NCBI GenBank assembly: GCA_036557225.1
Contig: DATBHX010000030.1
Span: forward strand, 1 to 64,000
Origin: Angelobacter sp036557225
Lineage (GTDB): Bacteria; Acidobacteriota; Terriglobia; Terriglobales; Acidobacteriaceae
DNA: 64,000 bases
Direction of reading: 5' to 3'
Shown here: piece after piece, positions 7,829 to 15,096 of the stretch
How positions within the stretch are numbered: the first letter of the stretch is position 1
How the letters are laid out: each line of letters opens with the position of its first letter
Position numbers and translations under genes: made by a program
Notes under the pieces: model-generated
What the model was told of the DNA's origin: nothing
Database searches by the model: none
Seen by the model: only the letters and a program-made list of their open reading frames with translations

Positions 7829-9226
7829 TCAGACTTTTTCTGCGACCGCCGTTTCCACCGGAAGGCCGGCATTGCGCCAGGCGTCAAAGCCCCCAGTGAC
7901 GTTGATTACGTTCTCTATTCCGGCGCGACGCAGCAGGCTGCAGGCAATCATGCTGCGATATCCGCCCTGGCAGTGCACTGCCAGCGGTTGTGACAAATCA
8001 ACCTCCGGCGCCGACACCTTGAACTGGTCCAGAGGGAACCACGCCGCTTCCGCGATGTGTCCGGCTTGCCATTCGCCTTCGCGGCGAACGTCGAGCACCT
8101 GGAGCCCATGGCTGTGCAGGCATTCATCCAGCTCCTGCGCGGTGATCTGCGGCAGCTTCGCTACGGGCAGGCCGGCCTGCTTCCACGCCGCAACGCCGCC
8201 TTGCAGGAAGCCACGCGGATCTTCAATGCCGACACGCGCCAGACGCATCCGCGCCTCAGAGTATTGTTCCGGCGTATCGGCGATGAGCACCGGCTTCGCG
8301 CTCAGGCCGATGAGCGCGCCCGCCCACGAGGCAAATTGTCCTGACAACGAAATGTTTACTGAGCCTGGTACATGGGCGGCAGCGAAGTCGCCATTCGGCC
8401 GTACATCCAGGGCAATCACGCCCTGATCCAAAAATGTGTTCAGCTCTTTGGGAGAAACCGCCGGAAGCTCCTGCAGTTTAGCCAAGGGGGACGCGCCCTG
8501 GCGATTGATCTGTGCATCCTGAGCAAAATATTCCGGACGCGCCGGGAGGTTTTCCGTCATCTGGCGTATGAATTCGTCGCGACTCTTGATCTGCAAGGCA
8601 TAGTTCGTCAGCCGCTCGGTTCCAATGGTGGAAGACCTTTCCGCGCGCATACTGCGACCACAGAGAGAGCCGGCGCCGTGCGCCGGATAGACCAGGACGT
8701 CGTCGCTCAGCTTGAGCAGCTTGCCGTGCAGGCTGTCATACATCATGCCTGCGAGCTGCTGGGGGGTATGCGTTTTGGCAAGATCAGGCCGGCCGACATC
8801 GCCGATGAACAGGGTATCGCCCGTGAGCACCGCCCAGGGCCTGGCTGATTTTTCTTCATCGGTGATCACCAGGCTCAGGCCTTCGGGAGTGTGTCCCGGC
8901 GTTTCCAGCGCGGTGATGCGGATTTTCCCCAGCTTTACTTCTGAGCCATCACGCAGGGCATTATGCGGGAACATGGCTTCTGCTTTTTCGCCGATGTGGA
9001 TGGTTGCCCCGGTGCGCGCTGCCAGCTCCACGTGTCCGGAGACGAAATCGGCATGCAGGTGGGTCTCAAAAATATGGCTGATTTTGAGACCATGCTCATT
9101 CGCGGCTTTCAGGTAGATATCAACGTCGCGTTGCGGATCAACGACCGCCGCTTCGCCTTCTGAGCCCAGCATGTAGGAAGCGTGGGCCAGGCATCCCAGA
9201 TAAAACTGCTCAAAATACATCTGCAC
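7829..9226 (-). CDS. MBL-fold hydrolase fused to two rhodanese domains
   Basis: This 465-residue protein carries an ETHE1-like metallo-beta-lactamase domain at about residues 1-245, with metal ligands in ETHLHADFVSGH (H56, H58, D60, H65). Two rhodanese domains follow, at about 255-350 and 365-460. The second has an intact active-site loop with Cys (VHCQGGYRS). The first reads LIADTPEQ where the catalytic Cys loop should be, so it is probably inactive. Proteins of this layout (CstB-like) act as persulfide dioxygenases and sulfurtransferases, oxidising glutathione or low-molecular-weight persulfides. It lies alone, with 159 bases to the peptidase gene, and is probably cytosolic. Confidence 0.92.
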   Translation of the reverse strand: MQMYFEQFYLGCLAHASYMLGSEGEAAVVDPQRDVDIYLKAANEHGLKISHIFETHLHADFVSGHVELAARTGATIHIGEKAEAMFPHNALRDGSEVKLGKIRITALETPGHTPEGLSLVITDEEKSARPWAVLTGDTLFIGDVGRPDLAKTHTPQQLAGMMYDSLHGKLLKLSDDVLVYPAHGAGSLCGRSMRAERSSTIGTERLTNYALQIKSRDEFIRQMTENLPARPEYFAQDAQINRQGASPLAKLQELPAVSPKELNTFLDQGVIALDVRPNGDFAAAHVPGSVNISLSGQFASWAGALIGLSAKPVLIADTPEQYSEARMRLARVGIEDPRGFLQGGVAAWKQAGLPVAKLPQITAQELDECLHSHGLQVLDVRREGEWQAGHIAEAAWFPLDQFKVSAPEVDLSQPLAVHCQGGYRSMIACSLLRRAGIENVINVTGGFDAWRNAGLPVETAVAEKV

Positions 9227-9296
9227 TCCTTGGAGCGTGCACTTTAATGATAGCTCGGATCGTGCGCAGAAGCCGCTTTTTCGGTTTATGCGGGCG

Positions 9297-10511
9297 TTAT
9301 TGCGTGTCGGCTGCGCCCTTCAGAGCGTAAAAGACAATGTACACATAACACAGGACAGGCAGTAAAAATGCATGATGGACGCCAATACGATCGGCCAGCA
9401 CGCCCTGCAGCTCCGGAATCACGGCACCTCCGACGATGGCCGCCACCAGCAGCCCTGAAGCCCGGCCCGTCAGCGGTCCAAGCCCTTCAATGGCCAGGGT
9501 GAAGATGCTGGGGAACATGGTGGAGTTGAAGAGGCCGACCAGGATCAGCGTCCACATCGCGGTGTGGCCGAAGGTGAGCATGGAGAGCGTTACCAGCACG
9601 GCAGCGATCGCTGCACTGGCGGCCAGAACTTTCTGCGTGCGCACACTCTGCAGCACCCAGGCGCCAAGAAAGCGGCCCACCATCGCGCCGCCCCAGTAAA
9701 ACTGCAGGTAGCGGGCAGCAGTTGCCAGGCTCATATCGCCAATTTCTTTTTGGCTGAAATAGTTGGTCATCAGGCTGCCGATAGCGACTTCAGCACCGAC
9801 ATAGACAAAGATGGCCACGGCGCCCAACACCAGCCGGCGGCGCCGCCAGATGCTATCAGATGCGTTGCTGTGTGCTTCGGCGTATCCGATCACCGGCAGC
9901 TTGAAGCTGCCTACGATCACCGCCAGAACAAAGAGCGCAATCGAAAGTCCGATGTACGGTGCTTTGACCGTAGCCGCCTGCTGCACCCGATAGGCCTGCA
10001 ACTGCGAGGCGTTCATGGCTTTCATCGCTGCTTCACTCAGCGGAGCAACTGCCGCTCCCAGGATCAGCCAGCTTCCGAACCACGGCGCGATCGTGGTGCC
10101 AAACGAGTTGAAGCCCTGCGTCAGGTTGAGCCGGCTTGAAGCGGTTCGCGGAGGGCCGAGAATCGCCACATAAGGATTTGCCGAGGTCTGCAGGATGGTC
10201 ATTCCCGCGGCCAACACGATCAATGCTGTGAGAAAGAGTGGAAAGGCCGGGATCGATGCTGCGGGAACGAATAGAAGCGCCCCGGCTGCCATCGTCATCA
10301 AGCCGGCGACCATCGCGCGCTTGTAGCCGATCCACTGAATGATTTTTTCTGAGGGTATCGAGAAGAGGGCGTACGAAGAAAAGAACACGAGTTGTACCCT
10401 CATGACTTCCCCGTAGCCGAAGCCGAAAATACTTTTGAGATGCGGGATCAGGATGTCATTCAGGCAGGTGAGAAATCCCCAGGCAAAAAACAGCGTTGAC
10501 ACCATAGCCAT
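9297..10511 (-). CDS. FucP/GluP-family sugar:proton symporter (MFS)
   Basis: This 404-residue major facilitator has twelve predicted helices and family motifs of the fucose/glucose-galactose permeases: STLFFAWGFLTCLNDILIPHLK at the N-terminus, LQTSANPYVAILGPP, and SIFTLAIEGLGPLTGRASGLLVAAIVGGA. It would import a hexose across the inner membrane. No ribosome site precedes the ATG at 10511. The in-frame codons further upstream encode a plausible continuation (TTPSQSAAIPQVAPAKTDFSA) that is closed by a TGA with no start codon. The usual N-terminal tail may therefore have lost its start. Confidence 0.9.
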   Translation of the reverse strand: MAMVSTLFFAWGFLTCLNDILIPHLKSIFGFGYGEVMRVQLVFFSSYALFSIPSEKIIQWIGYKRAMVAGLMTMAAGALLFVPAASIPAFPLFLTALIVLAAGMTILQTSANPYVAILGPPRTASSRLNLTQGFNSFGTTIAPWFGSWLILGAAVAPLSEAAMKAMNASQLQAYRVQQAATVKAPYIGLSIALFVLAVIVGSFKLPVIGYAEAHSNASDSIWRRRRLVLGAVAIFVYVGAEVAIGSLMTNYFSQKEIGDMSLATAARYLQFYWGGAMVGRFLGAWVLQSVRTQKVLAASAAIAAVLVTLSMLTFGHTAMWTLILVGLFNSTMFPSIFTLAIEGLGPLTGRASGLLVAAIVGGAVIPELQGVLADRIGVHHAFLLPVLCYVYIVFYALKGAADTQ

Positions 10512-10703
10512 GGCGCTGAAGTCGGTCTTTGCCGGAGCGACCTGCGGGATGGCGGCGGATTGGCTGGGAGTGGTGATGGCTCAAGGGTAACATTCGAAGC
10601 GTTAGTTCGCCTTATAGAGTTGACCGCCAGCGAACCTGCTGCCTAATAGTTATGGCTTCACGTAAACCTCAAAATATCCGGCGGGGAATGTTGGCACAAC
10701 AGC

Positions 10704-10840
10704 AGAAGAGCACGGCTTCAGGCGCGCGTTAGAGTTGTTAAAAGATGGCCGCCTTTAGCCGCTGCAAGGACAAGAGTCAGGGGCTAAAGCCCAGAGAATT
10801 TTTAGGCTGCTTCAACGCACGGCTGAAGCCGTGCTCTTCT
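10704..10840. repeat. MITE/REP-like element with 18-bp inverted ends
   Basis: AGAAGAGCACGGCTTCAG at 10704-10721 is the exact reverse complement of 10823-10840. The 137-bp element contains internal pairing segments GCCGCCTTTAGCCGC and GGGGCTAAAGCCC, and its right end alone can form a hairpin (GCACGGCT/AGCCGTGC). It fills most of the 409-base gap upstream of the sugar transporter and has no coding frame. It resembles non-autonomous palindromic repeats. Confidence 0.6.
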
Positions 10841-10920
10841 ACGGTTGTTCACACAGTTATTCAGTCTCAAGTGCGCAACTGTCGATAGGTGTTCTTCTGT
10901 GACCGTATGAGATCGTTAAA

Positions 10921-11703
10921 CTACTCCTGGAAGTTAAACGCCGCCTTCACCTTACCGACTTCAATAATATCGCCGGCCTCGAGTTCGCGTTGGCTCACAA
11001 TGTCTTGACCATTGATCTTCAATTTGGTCTTGCTCTCTGAAGGCGCGATGAAATATTTGTTGTCGCGCTTGCTGATGAGCGCGGCGCTCGAGGGCGCAAA
11101 AAAGCCTTTCAGCCGGATCGAGGCCATGCTGGACTTGCCGATCATGGTCATTTTGCTGGTAAGCACATATTTTTCCTGGTCGGTGCGGCCTTCCAGAATG
11201 CTCAGCAGGCCGATGCGGCCTTTCTGGCTGACAAACGGGTCGGACATCCAAGACGGCCGGGAAATGCCGAGCGGGCCAGCGCCGGGGTTGGCGGGAGCGG
11301 CTTTATCGGCAATCTTGTCGCGCGCCTGCTTGGTGTCGAGCAACATGGTGGCTTCCAGCTTGGGCGTCGACGGGCCTGCCTTGGCGGCGACGGCAAAATT
11401 CGGCACCGGGCCTTCATGCTTGAACTCCACCAGGTGCTTGCCGATCTTCACCTGGTCGCCGTGCTTGAGCGTGGCTTTGCCGACACGCGCATTGTTCACG
11501 TAGGTCCCGTTCAGCGAGCCCAGATCTTCCACCACGTAGTGGTCCTGCTCCCAGCTGATCCTGGCGTGATGGCCGGAGACGGCGAGGTTATCTATTTGCA
11601 CGTTGTTGTCCGGCAGGCGTCCAATGGTGGTGGCGGCCTGCGTTAGCACGACCTCCTTCAACACCTGCTCGGACTGTTCAAACTTCAAATAGAGTTTTGC
11701 CAT
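10921..11703 (-). CDS. FHA-domain protein with a second, degenerate FHA-like domain
   Basis: This 260-residue cytosolic protein starts at the ATG at 11703, supported by GGAGG about six bases upstream. A longer in-frame reading begins at 11748 but lacks that site. The N-terminal forkhead-associated domain is complete: TIGRLPDN, then SGHHARI and GSLNGTYVNN, the phosphothreonine-binding residues. A linker of about 75 residues rich in Ala, Lys and Pro follows, and then a second FHA-like segment (MIGKSSMASIRL, SKRDNKYFI, KINGQDI) with a weaker consensus. Its start overlaps the PP2C gene by 19 bases. Reader of phosphothreonine and phosphatase are therefore cotranslated, although no Ser/Thr kinase is in the window. 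Confidence 0.9.
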   Translation of the reverse strand: MAKLYLKFEQSEQVLKEVVLTQAATTIGRLPDNNVQIDNLAVSGHHARISWEQDHYVVEDLGSLNGTYVNNARVGKATLKHGDQVKIGKHLVEFKHEGPVPNFAVAAKAGPSTPKLEATMLLDTKQARDKIADKAAPANPGAGPLGISRPSWMSDPFVSQKGRIGLLSILEGRTDQEKYVLTSKMTMIGKSSMASIRLKGFFAPSSAALISKRDNKYFIAPSESKTKLKINGQDIVSQRELEAGDIIEVGKVKAAFNFQE

Positions 11704-12563
11704 TGCGGCCCTCCATGAAATAGCTTGTTCAAAATATTGCTGTACCACGGCCGGTCCACGATCCGCACCAGCAGGCAGGTAATGTTGTCATCACCGCCGC
11801 GCTGTTTCGCGGTCTCCACCAGTTCGGCGCATGCCAGATCGAGATCGCCGGCCCTTTGCACGATTTCCAAAATCTCTGCGTCTTTCACGTGGCGGGTCAA
11901 GCCGTCAGAGGTCATTAATAGAAGATCGCCGGGCAGCGCGACCAGGTCCTCTACGTCGGCTTCCACCACTTCTTCCGATCCCAGGGCGCGCAGGATGATA
12001 TTCTGCAGCTCCGATTTTTCCGCCTGCTCGCGCGTGATGTAACCCAGCCGCACCTGCTCCATGACCCAGGAATGGTCTTCCGTGAGCTGCTGAATCTCGC
12101 CCCGGCGAATGAGATAGATTCGGCTATCGCCCACGTGTCCGATGGCGATCGAACTCCCGCGCAGCAGCGCTGCCACAATCGTCGATCCCATACCACTCTG
12201 GCCGTTCTCCTGGTGACCGGCCTGAAAAATAGTCTGATTCGCCAACTGGATCGCGCTGGCCAGACTTTTCGCTCCGACATCCGCAGCTCTGATCGAGAGC
12301 GTGCCGGGCGCCGAATGCGTCTCGCGGCGGAAATAGTCCAGCAGTATGTCCACACCCATCTTGCTCGCCACTTCGCCCGCGGCTTGTCCGCCCATACCGT
12401 CGCAAACCACAAAGATGCCGTAACGCGAATCGAAGCCGAAGTTGTCTTCGTTGTTCGCGCGCACGCACCCGACGTCGGTTTTGCCGGCCACTTCCACCGC
12501 AAGCGCCATGTGTGGGTCCCGTGTGTGAACCGCTATGCTGGTTTCTGTATCTTTCTCGCCCAT
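11685..12563 (-). CDS. PP2C-type serine/threonine phosphatase
   Basis: This protein of about 292 residues has the PPM/PP2C motifs in order: NEDNFGFD, VVCDGMGGQAAGE, GHVGDSRIYLIRRGEIQQLTEDHS, LLLMTSDGLTRHV and GGDDNITCLLVRI. These supply the metal-binding aspartates. It would remove phosphate from Ser/Thr residues, and its FHA partner gene overlaps its 3' end. The start is uncertain. I chose the ATG at 12563 (MGEKDTETS). The frame extends to a TTG at 12599 without a ribosome site, and MALAVEVAGKTDVGC, 18 codons inside, is another choice. Confidence 0.93.
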   Translation of the reverse strand: MGEKDTETSIAVHTRDPHMALAVEVAGKTDVGCVRANNEDNFGFDSRYGIFVVCDGMGGQAAGEVASKMGVDILLDYFRRETHSAPGTLSIRAADVGAKSLASAIQLANQTIFQAGHQENGQSGMGSTIVAALLRGSSIAIGHVGDSRIYLIRRGEIQQLTEDHSWVMEQVRLGYITREQAEKSELQNIILRALGSEEVVEADVEDLVALPGDLLLMTSDGLTRHVKDAEILEIVQRAGDLDLACAELVETAKQRGGDDNITCLLVRIVDRPWYSNILNKLFHGGPQWQNSI

Positions 12564-12698
12564 TATCCCGTTTTCAAAGTGCCATGTGGGGAATTTCAAT
12601 ATTGCCGGAGGAGGTTCACGAGCTTTGGTTCAAGGGGAAATTGTGCGGATTCTACTAACCTTATTTATACGTTGGCAAGTTACTGCAGTGGCAGGCGT

Positions 12699-13688
12699 TT
12701 AACCGCCGATATGCACCATGCTGCGCGAAGGCTTGATAAATCCAGCTTCGCCAATGTGATGGCGCGCTTCTTTCTGGTCGACCACTGAACGAACGTAATC
12801 AGTTAATTCACTGTCACTGGCGCCGTTATACATGCGCCCGGCCATGTCGTGATCAAGGAGGGAAAAGAGGCAGGTGCGGATTTTCCCGTCAGAGGTCAGG
12901 CGCACGCGCGAACAGTGTCCGCAAAATGGATGCGATACCGGCGCGATGATGCCAATCTCTCCGATGCCGTCATCAAACGTATAGCGGCGCGCGGTCTCAC
13001 TCGGGGCGTTGGGAAGCTGGCGTACAGGACGGAACGAATTCAGCTTTTCCAGAATCTCATCCATGGTGACGACAACTTCCGGCGACCAGACGCGGTCTTC
13101 TTCCAGAGGCATGAATTCGATGAAACGGACGACGACGCCTTCTTCGCGGGAGAAGCGCGCGAATTCGACAATCTGATCTTCATTGAAGCCGCGCAGCAGA
13201 ACGGCGTTGACCTTCACCGGTTCGAGACCGGCGCGCTTGGCGGCGCGAATGCCGGCCAATACGCTCTGGTATCCGTTGGGCACCCGGGTGATCCGCGCGA
13301 ACTTTTCCGGATCGACGGCATCCATGCTGATGGTGGCGCGGCGCAGGCCTGCGTCTTTGAGCGGCTGCACCAGCTCAGCGAGAAGGTGTCCGTTGGTGGT
13401 GATGGCCAGATCGAGCTCCTGGCCGTCGAGCGTGCGAAGCTGCGCCAGCTCGCGGACGAAATCCACCAGGCCGTGGCGCAGCAGAGGCTCACCGCCGGTC
13501 AGCCGGACCTTCTCAATGCCCAGGCCCACCATGAGCCGCACCATGCGCAGATAATCGGCGAAGGGAAGCTCGGCATACTGCGCGCCTTCGTTACCCGTGC
13601 GGCAATAGACACATTTGTAGTTACAGCGGTCAGTGATGCTGACCCGCAGGTCAGTGATGGAGCGCCCGTGTTTGTCGCGCAGCCGCAT
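12699..13688 (-). CDS. moaA: GTP 3',8-cyclase MoaA
   Basis: This 329-residue radical-SAM enzyme catalyses the first step of molybdenum cofactor synthesis, converting GTP to 3',8-cyclo-GTP. The N-terminal cluster motif CNYKCVYC gives C22, C26 and C29. The C-terminal cluster is CGHCSRVRLTSDGKIRTC, and the protein ends in the conserved GG required for activity. The start at 13688 (MRLRDKHGRSITDLRVS) gives the usual family length. The frame extends 25 codons further to a TTG, which I reject. No other Moco genes are nearby. A structured leader of about 250 nt lies upstream. Confidence 0.96.
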   Translation of the reverse strand: MRLRDKHGRSITDLRVSITDRCNYKCVYCRTGNEGAQYAELPFADYLRMVRLMVGLGIEKVRLTGGEPLLRHGLVDFVRELAQLRTLDGQELDLAITTNGHLLAELVQPLKDAGLRRATISMDAVDPEKFARITRVPNGYQSVLAGIRAAKRAGLEPVKVNAVLLRGFNEDQIVEFARFSREEGVVVRFIEFMPLEEDRVWSPEVVVTMDEILEKLNSFRPVRQLPNAPSETARRYTFDDGIGEIGIIAPVSHPFCGHCSRVRLTSDGKIRTCLFSLLDHDMAGRMYNGASDSELTDYVRSVVDQKEARHHIGEAGFIKPSRSMVHIGG

Positions 13689-13937
13689 GATTGGTTTTCT
13701 GCAAGGATGGAAAGAGGAGGGAAGTGCGCACAAGCGCGCTTCGGTTCCTTTCCAATTCTTCAATGCTCACGGTTTCCCGCGAGTGAAGAGGGAGGCCCGC
13801 GCGTTTCCGCCGCGAACCCTCGTCCTTGCCTTATCGGCCCCCACCGCGCCCAAAAGCAGCGCACGTCGGGAACCCCTTCGCAAGGAGCCGCCACGTTCAG
13901 CCGGGTATGCCCTAGGCCAGACGTGGTCGAAACCTAT
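13689..13937 (-). promoter_or_regulatory. Long structured moaA leader, candidate riboswitch or attenuator
   Basis: Between the candidate -10 (13944-13949) and the moaA start lie about 249 transcribed bases able to form several GC-rich hairpins. One has a CCACGT/ACGTGG base with an inner GGG-CATA-CCC. A second is closed by CGGCTCC/GGGGCCG. A third is GAGGG..CGCG/CGCG..CCCTC. moaA is the classic target of the Moco riboswitch, but I could not match this leader to that fold by eye. Confidence 0.4.
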
Positions 13938-13943
13938 ACAACA

Positions 13944-13949
13944 ATTATA
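13944..13949 (-). promoter_or_regulatory. Candidate -10 box for moaA
   Basis: On the minus strand the sequence reads TATAAT, the sigma70 consensus. No good -35 box lies at 16-18 bases, so the promoter is only a suggestion. It places the start of transcription near 13937, about 250 bases before the moaA ATG. Confidence 0.4.
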
Positions 13950-14143
13950 GAGAGGAAGCAGGGCGGGTGCACGTGAAATGTGCAACTTGCTGAGAGGTGC
14001 GCCTTAGGCGCAGCGGAGCCGATCCTTCGCCCTCACTCCAGATTGGTTAGTTGTCAGCAATGATTCCAGTTCGGCCTCAGGATGGCGTGTTGCTCGAAGA
14101 TAGGGTCTTGCTGGAGGACAGAGTGTAAAACACTCTCATCTGC

Positions 14144-14647
14144 TTACAGCCACAGCACCATCAGCACATCATCCACATATTCGTTGCCGATCTTGAGTGA
14201 ATGAGGTTCGATGCCGTAGCTCTCAAATCCTACGGATTCATAGAGCTTCTGAGCCGGGAATTTGGCTGAGGCTACCAGCGTGATTTGCTCGATACCCTCG
14301 ATCTGCCGAGCGCGACGGACAATCTCCAGCATCAAGGATTTGGCCACACCTTTGCCCCGCTCCTCTGGCCTTACATACACGCCCCACACGTGGCCTTTGT
14401 GATGTTCCTTCTTGTGTTTGCGGCGAAAGAAGCCGGCAGTTCCACTGAGCCGCCCGTTGGCAAACGAACCGGCAACAAAGTTCTCCACCGGATCGCCCGT
14501 GCCGAGAAGCTTCCGTGCTTTCTCGACGGTCGTGGCCTGGTGTTCCTCCGCTGAATCGGCGAAGGATGCCGAGTCGTTTTGCAACATCTCCAGGCGAAGC
14601 TGCCACCAGGCTTCAGCGTCATCAGCGGTGAGAAGGCGGATTTCCAT
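14144..14647 (-). CDS. GNAT-family N-acetyltransferase
   Basis: This 167-residue protein has the GNAT fold: an N-terminal MEIRLLTADDAEAWWQLRLEML, motif A in VWGVYVRPEERGKGVAKSLM with the acetyl-CoA loop RGKGVA, and motif B in LYESVGFESYG. It would transfer an acetyl group from acetyl-CoA to a small molecule or protein amine. Close relatives are often annotated as ribosomal-protein or aminoglycoside acetyltransferases without proof. The gene stands alone between the moaA leader and a 449-base gap. A short hairpin (AGAGTGT/ACACTCT) follows its stop. Confidence 0.9.
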   Translation of the reverse strand: MEIRLLTADDAEAWWQLRLEMLQNDSASFADSAEEHQATTVEKARKLLGTGDPVENFVAGSFANGRLSGTAGFFRRKHKKEHHKGHVWGVYVRPEERGKGVAKSLMLEIVRRARQIEGIEQITLVASAKFPAQKLYESVGFESYGIEPHSLKIGNEYVDDVLMVLWL

Positions 14648-15096
14648 AATGAGACTTTATCAGCCGGCATGGAGTTCCTGACTACTTGGCCGGAAAGGAA
14701 TAGAGTTTAAGCTTCGTGGACGAGCTACTCGCTGTTTTGAAAGTCCAGGGACAAAAGGCTTGACTTAGTTCGTTCCCTTGGGCAAAATCTGCAACTCAAA
14801 TCGGGGCTGTGTTGGGTACTGTTATCGTGAGACCGGCCCGTATAGGGATCTCGTAAAAATCAAAAGGGCAGCTGTTCTCACAGAAAAGCAACTCTCTGCC
14901 GTCGGCTCCTACGCGAGTTTCAGTTACGAAGACTGATTTCTGGCAAAGCGGTCAGCCAGAAGTCGGGGTGGCGCTTCGTGAGGACAGTGGAAGGAAATCC
15001 CTGGAGAGATTCGCGAGGGTAGGGTTCCCTCGCTCCCCACCCCACCGCGCAAAGCGCGCGTTGGGGCCCGGCTCCGCTCGGGATTTCAGGAAAAGC
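14648..15096. other. 449-base gap with repeat-like end
   Basis: No gene is visible here. The last 80 bases before the ETF dehydrogenase stop contain palindromic GC-rich sequence (CCGCGCAAAGCGCGCG) and the 19-mer GCTCCGCTCGGGATTTCAG at 15071-15089. The exact reverse complement of that 19-mer lies at 56795-56813. The rest is unremarkable. Confidence 0.6.

Noticed and set aside
12849..13976. Plus-strand reading frame of 375 codons
   Set aside because: Antisense of moaA and its leader. No ribosome site or motif.
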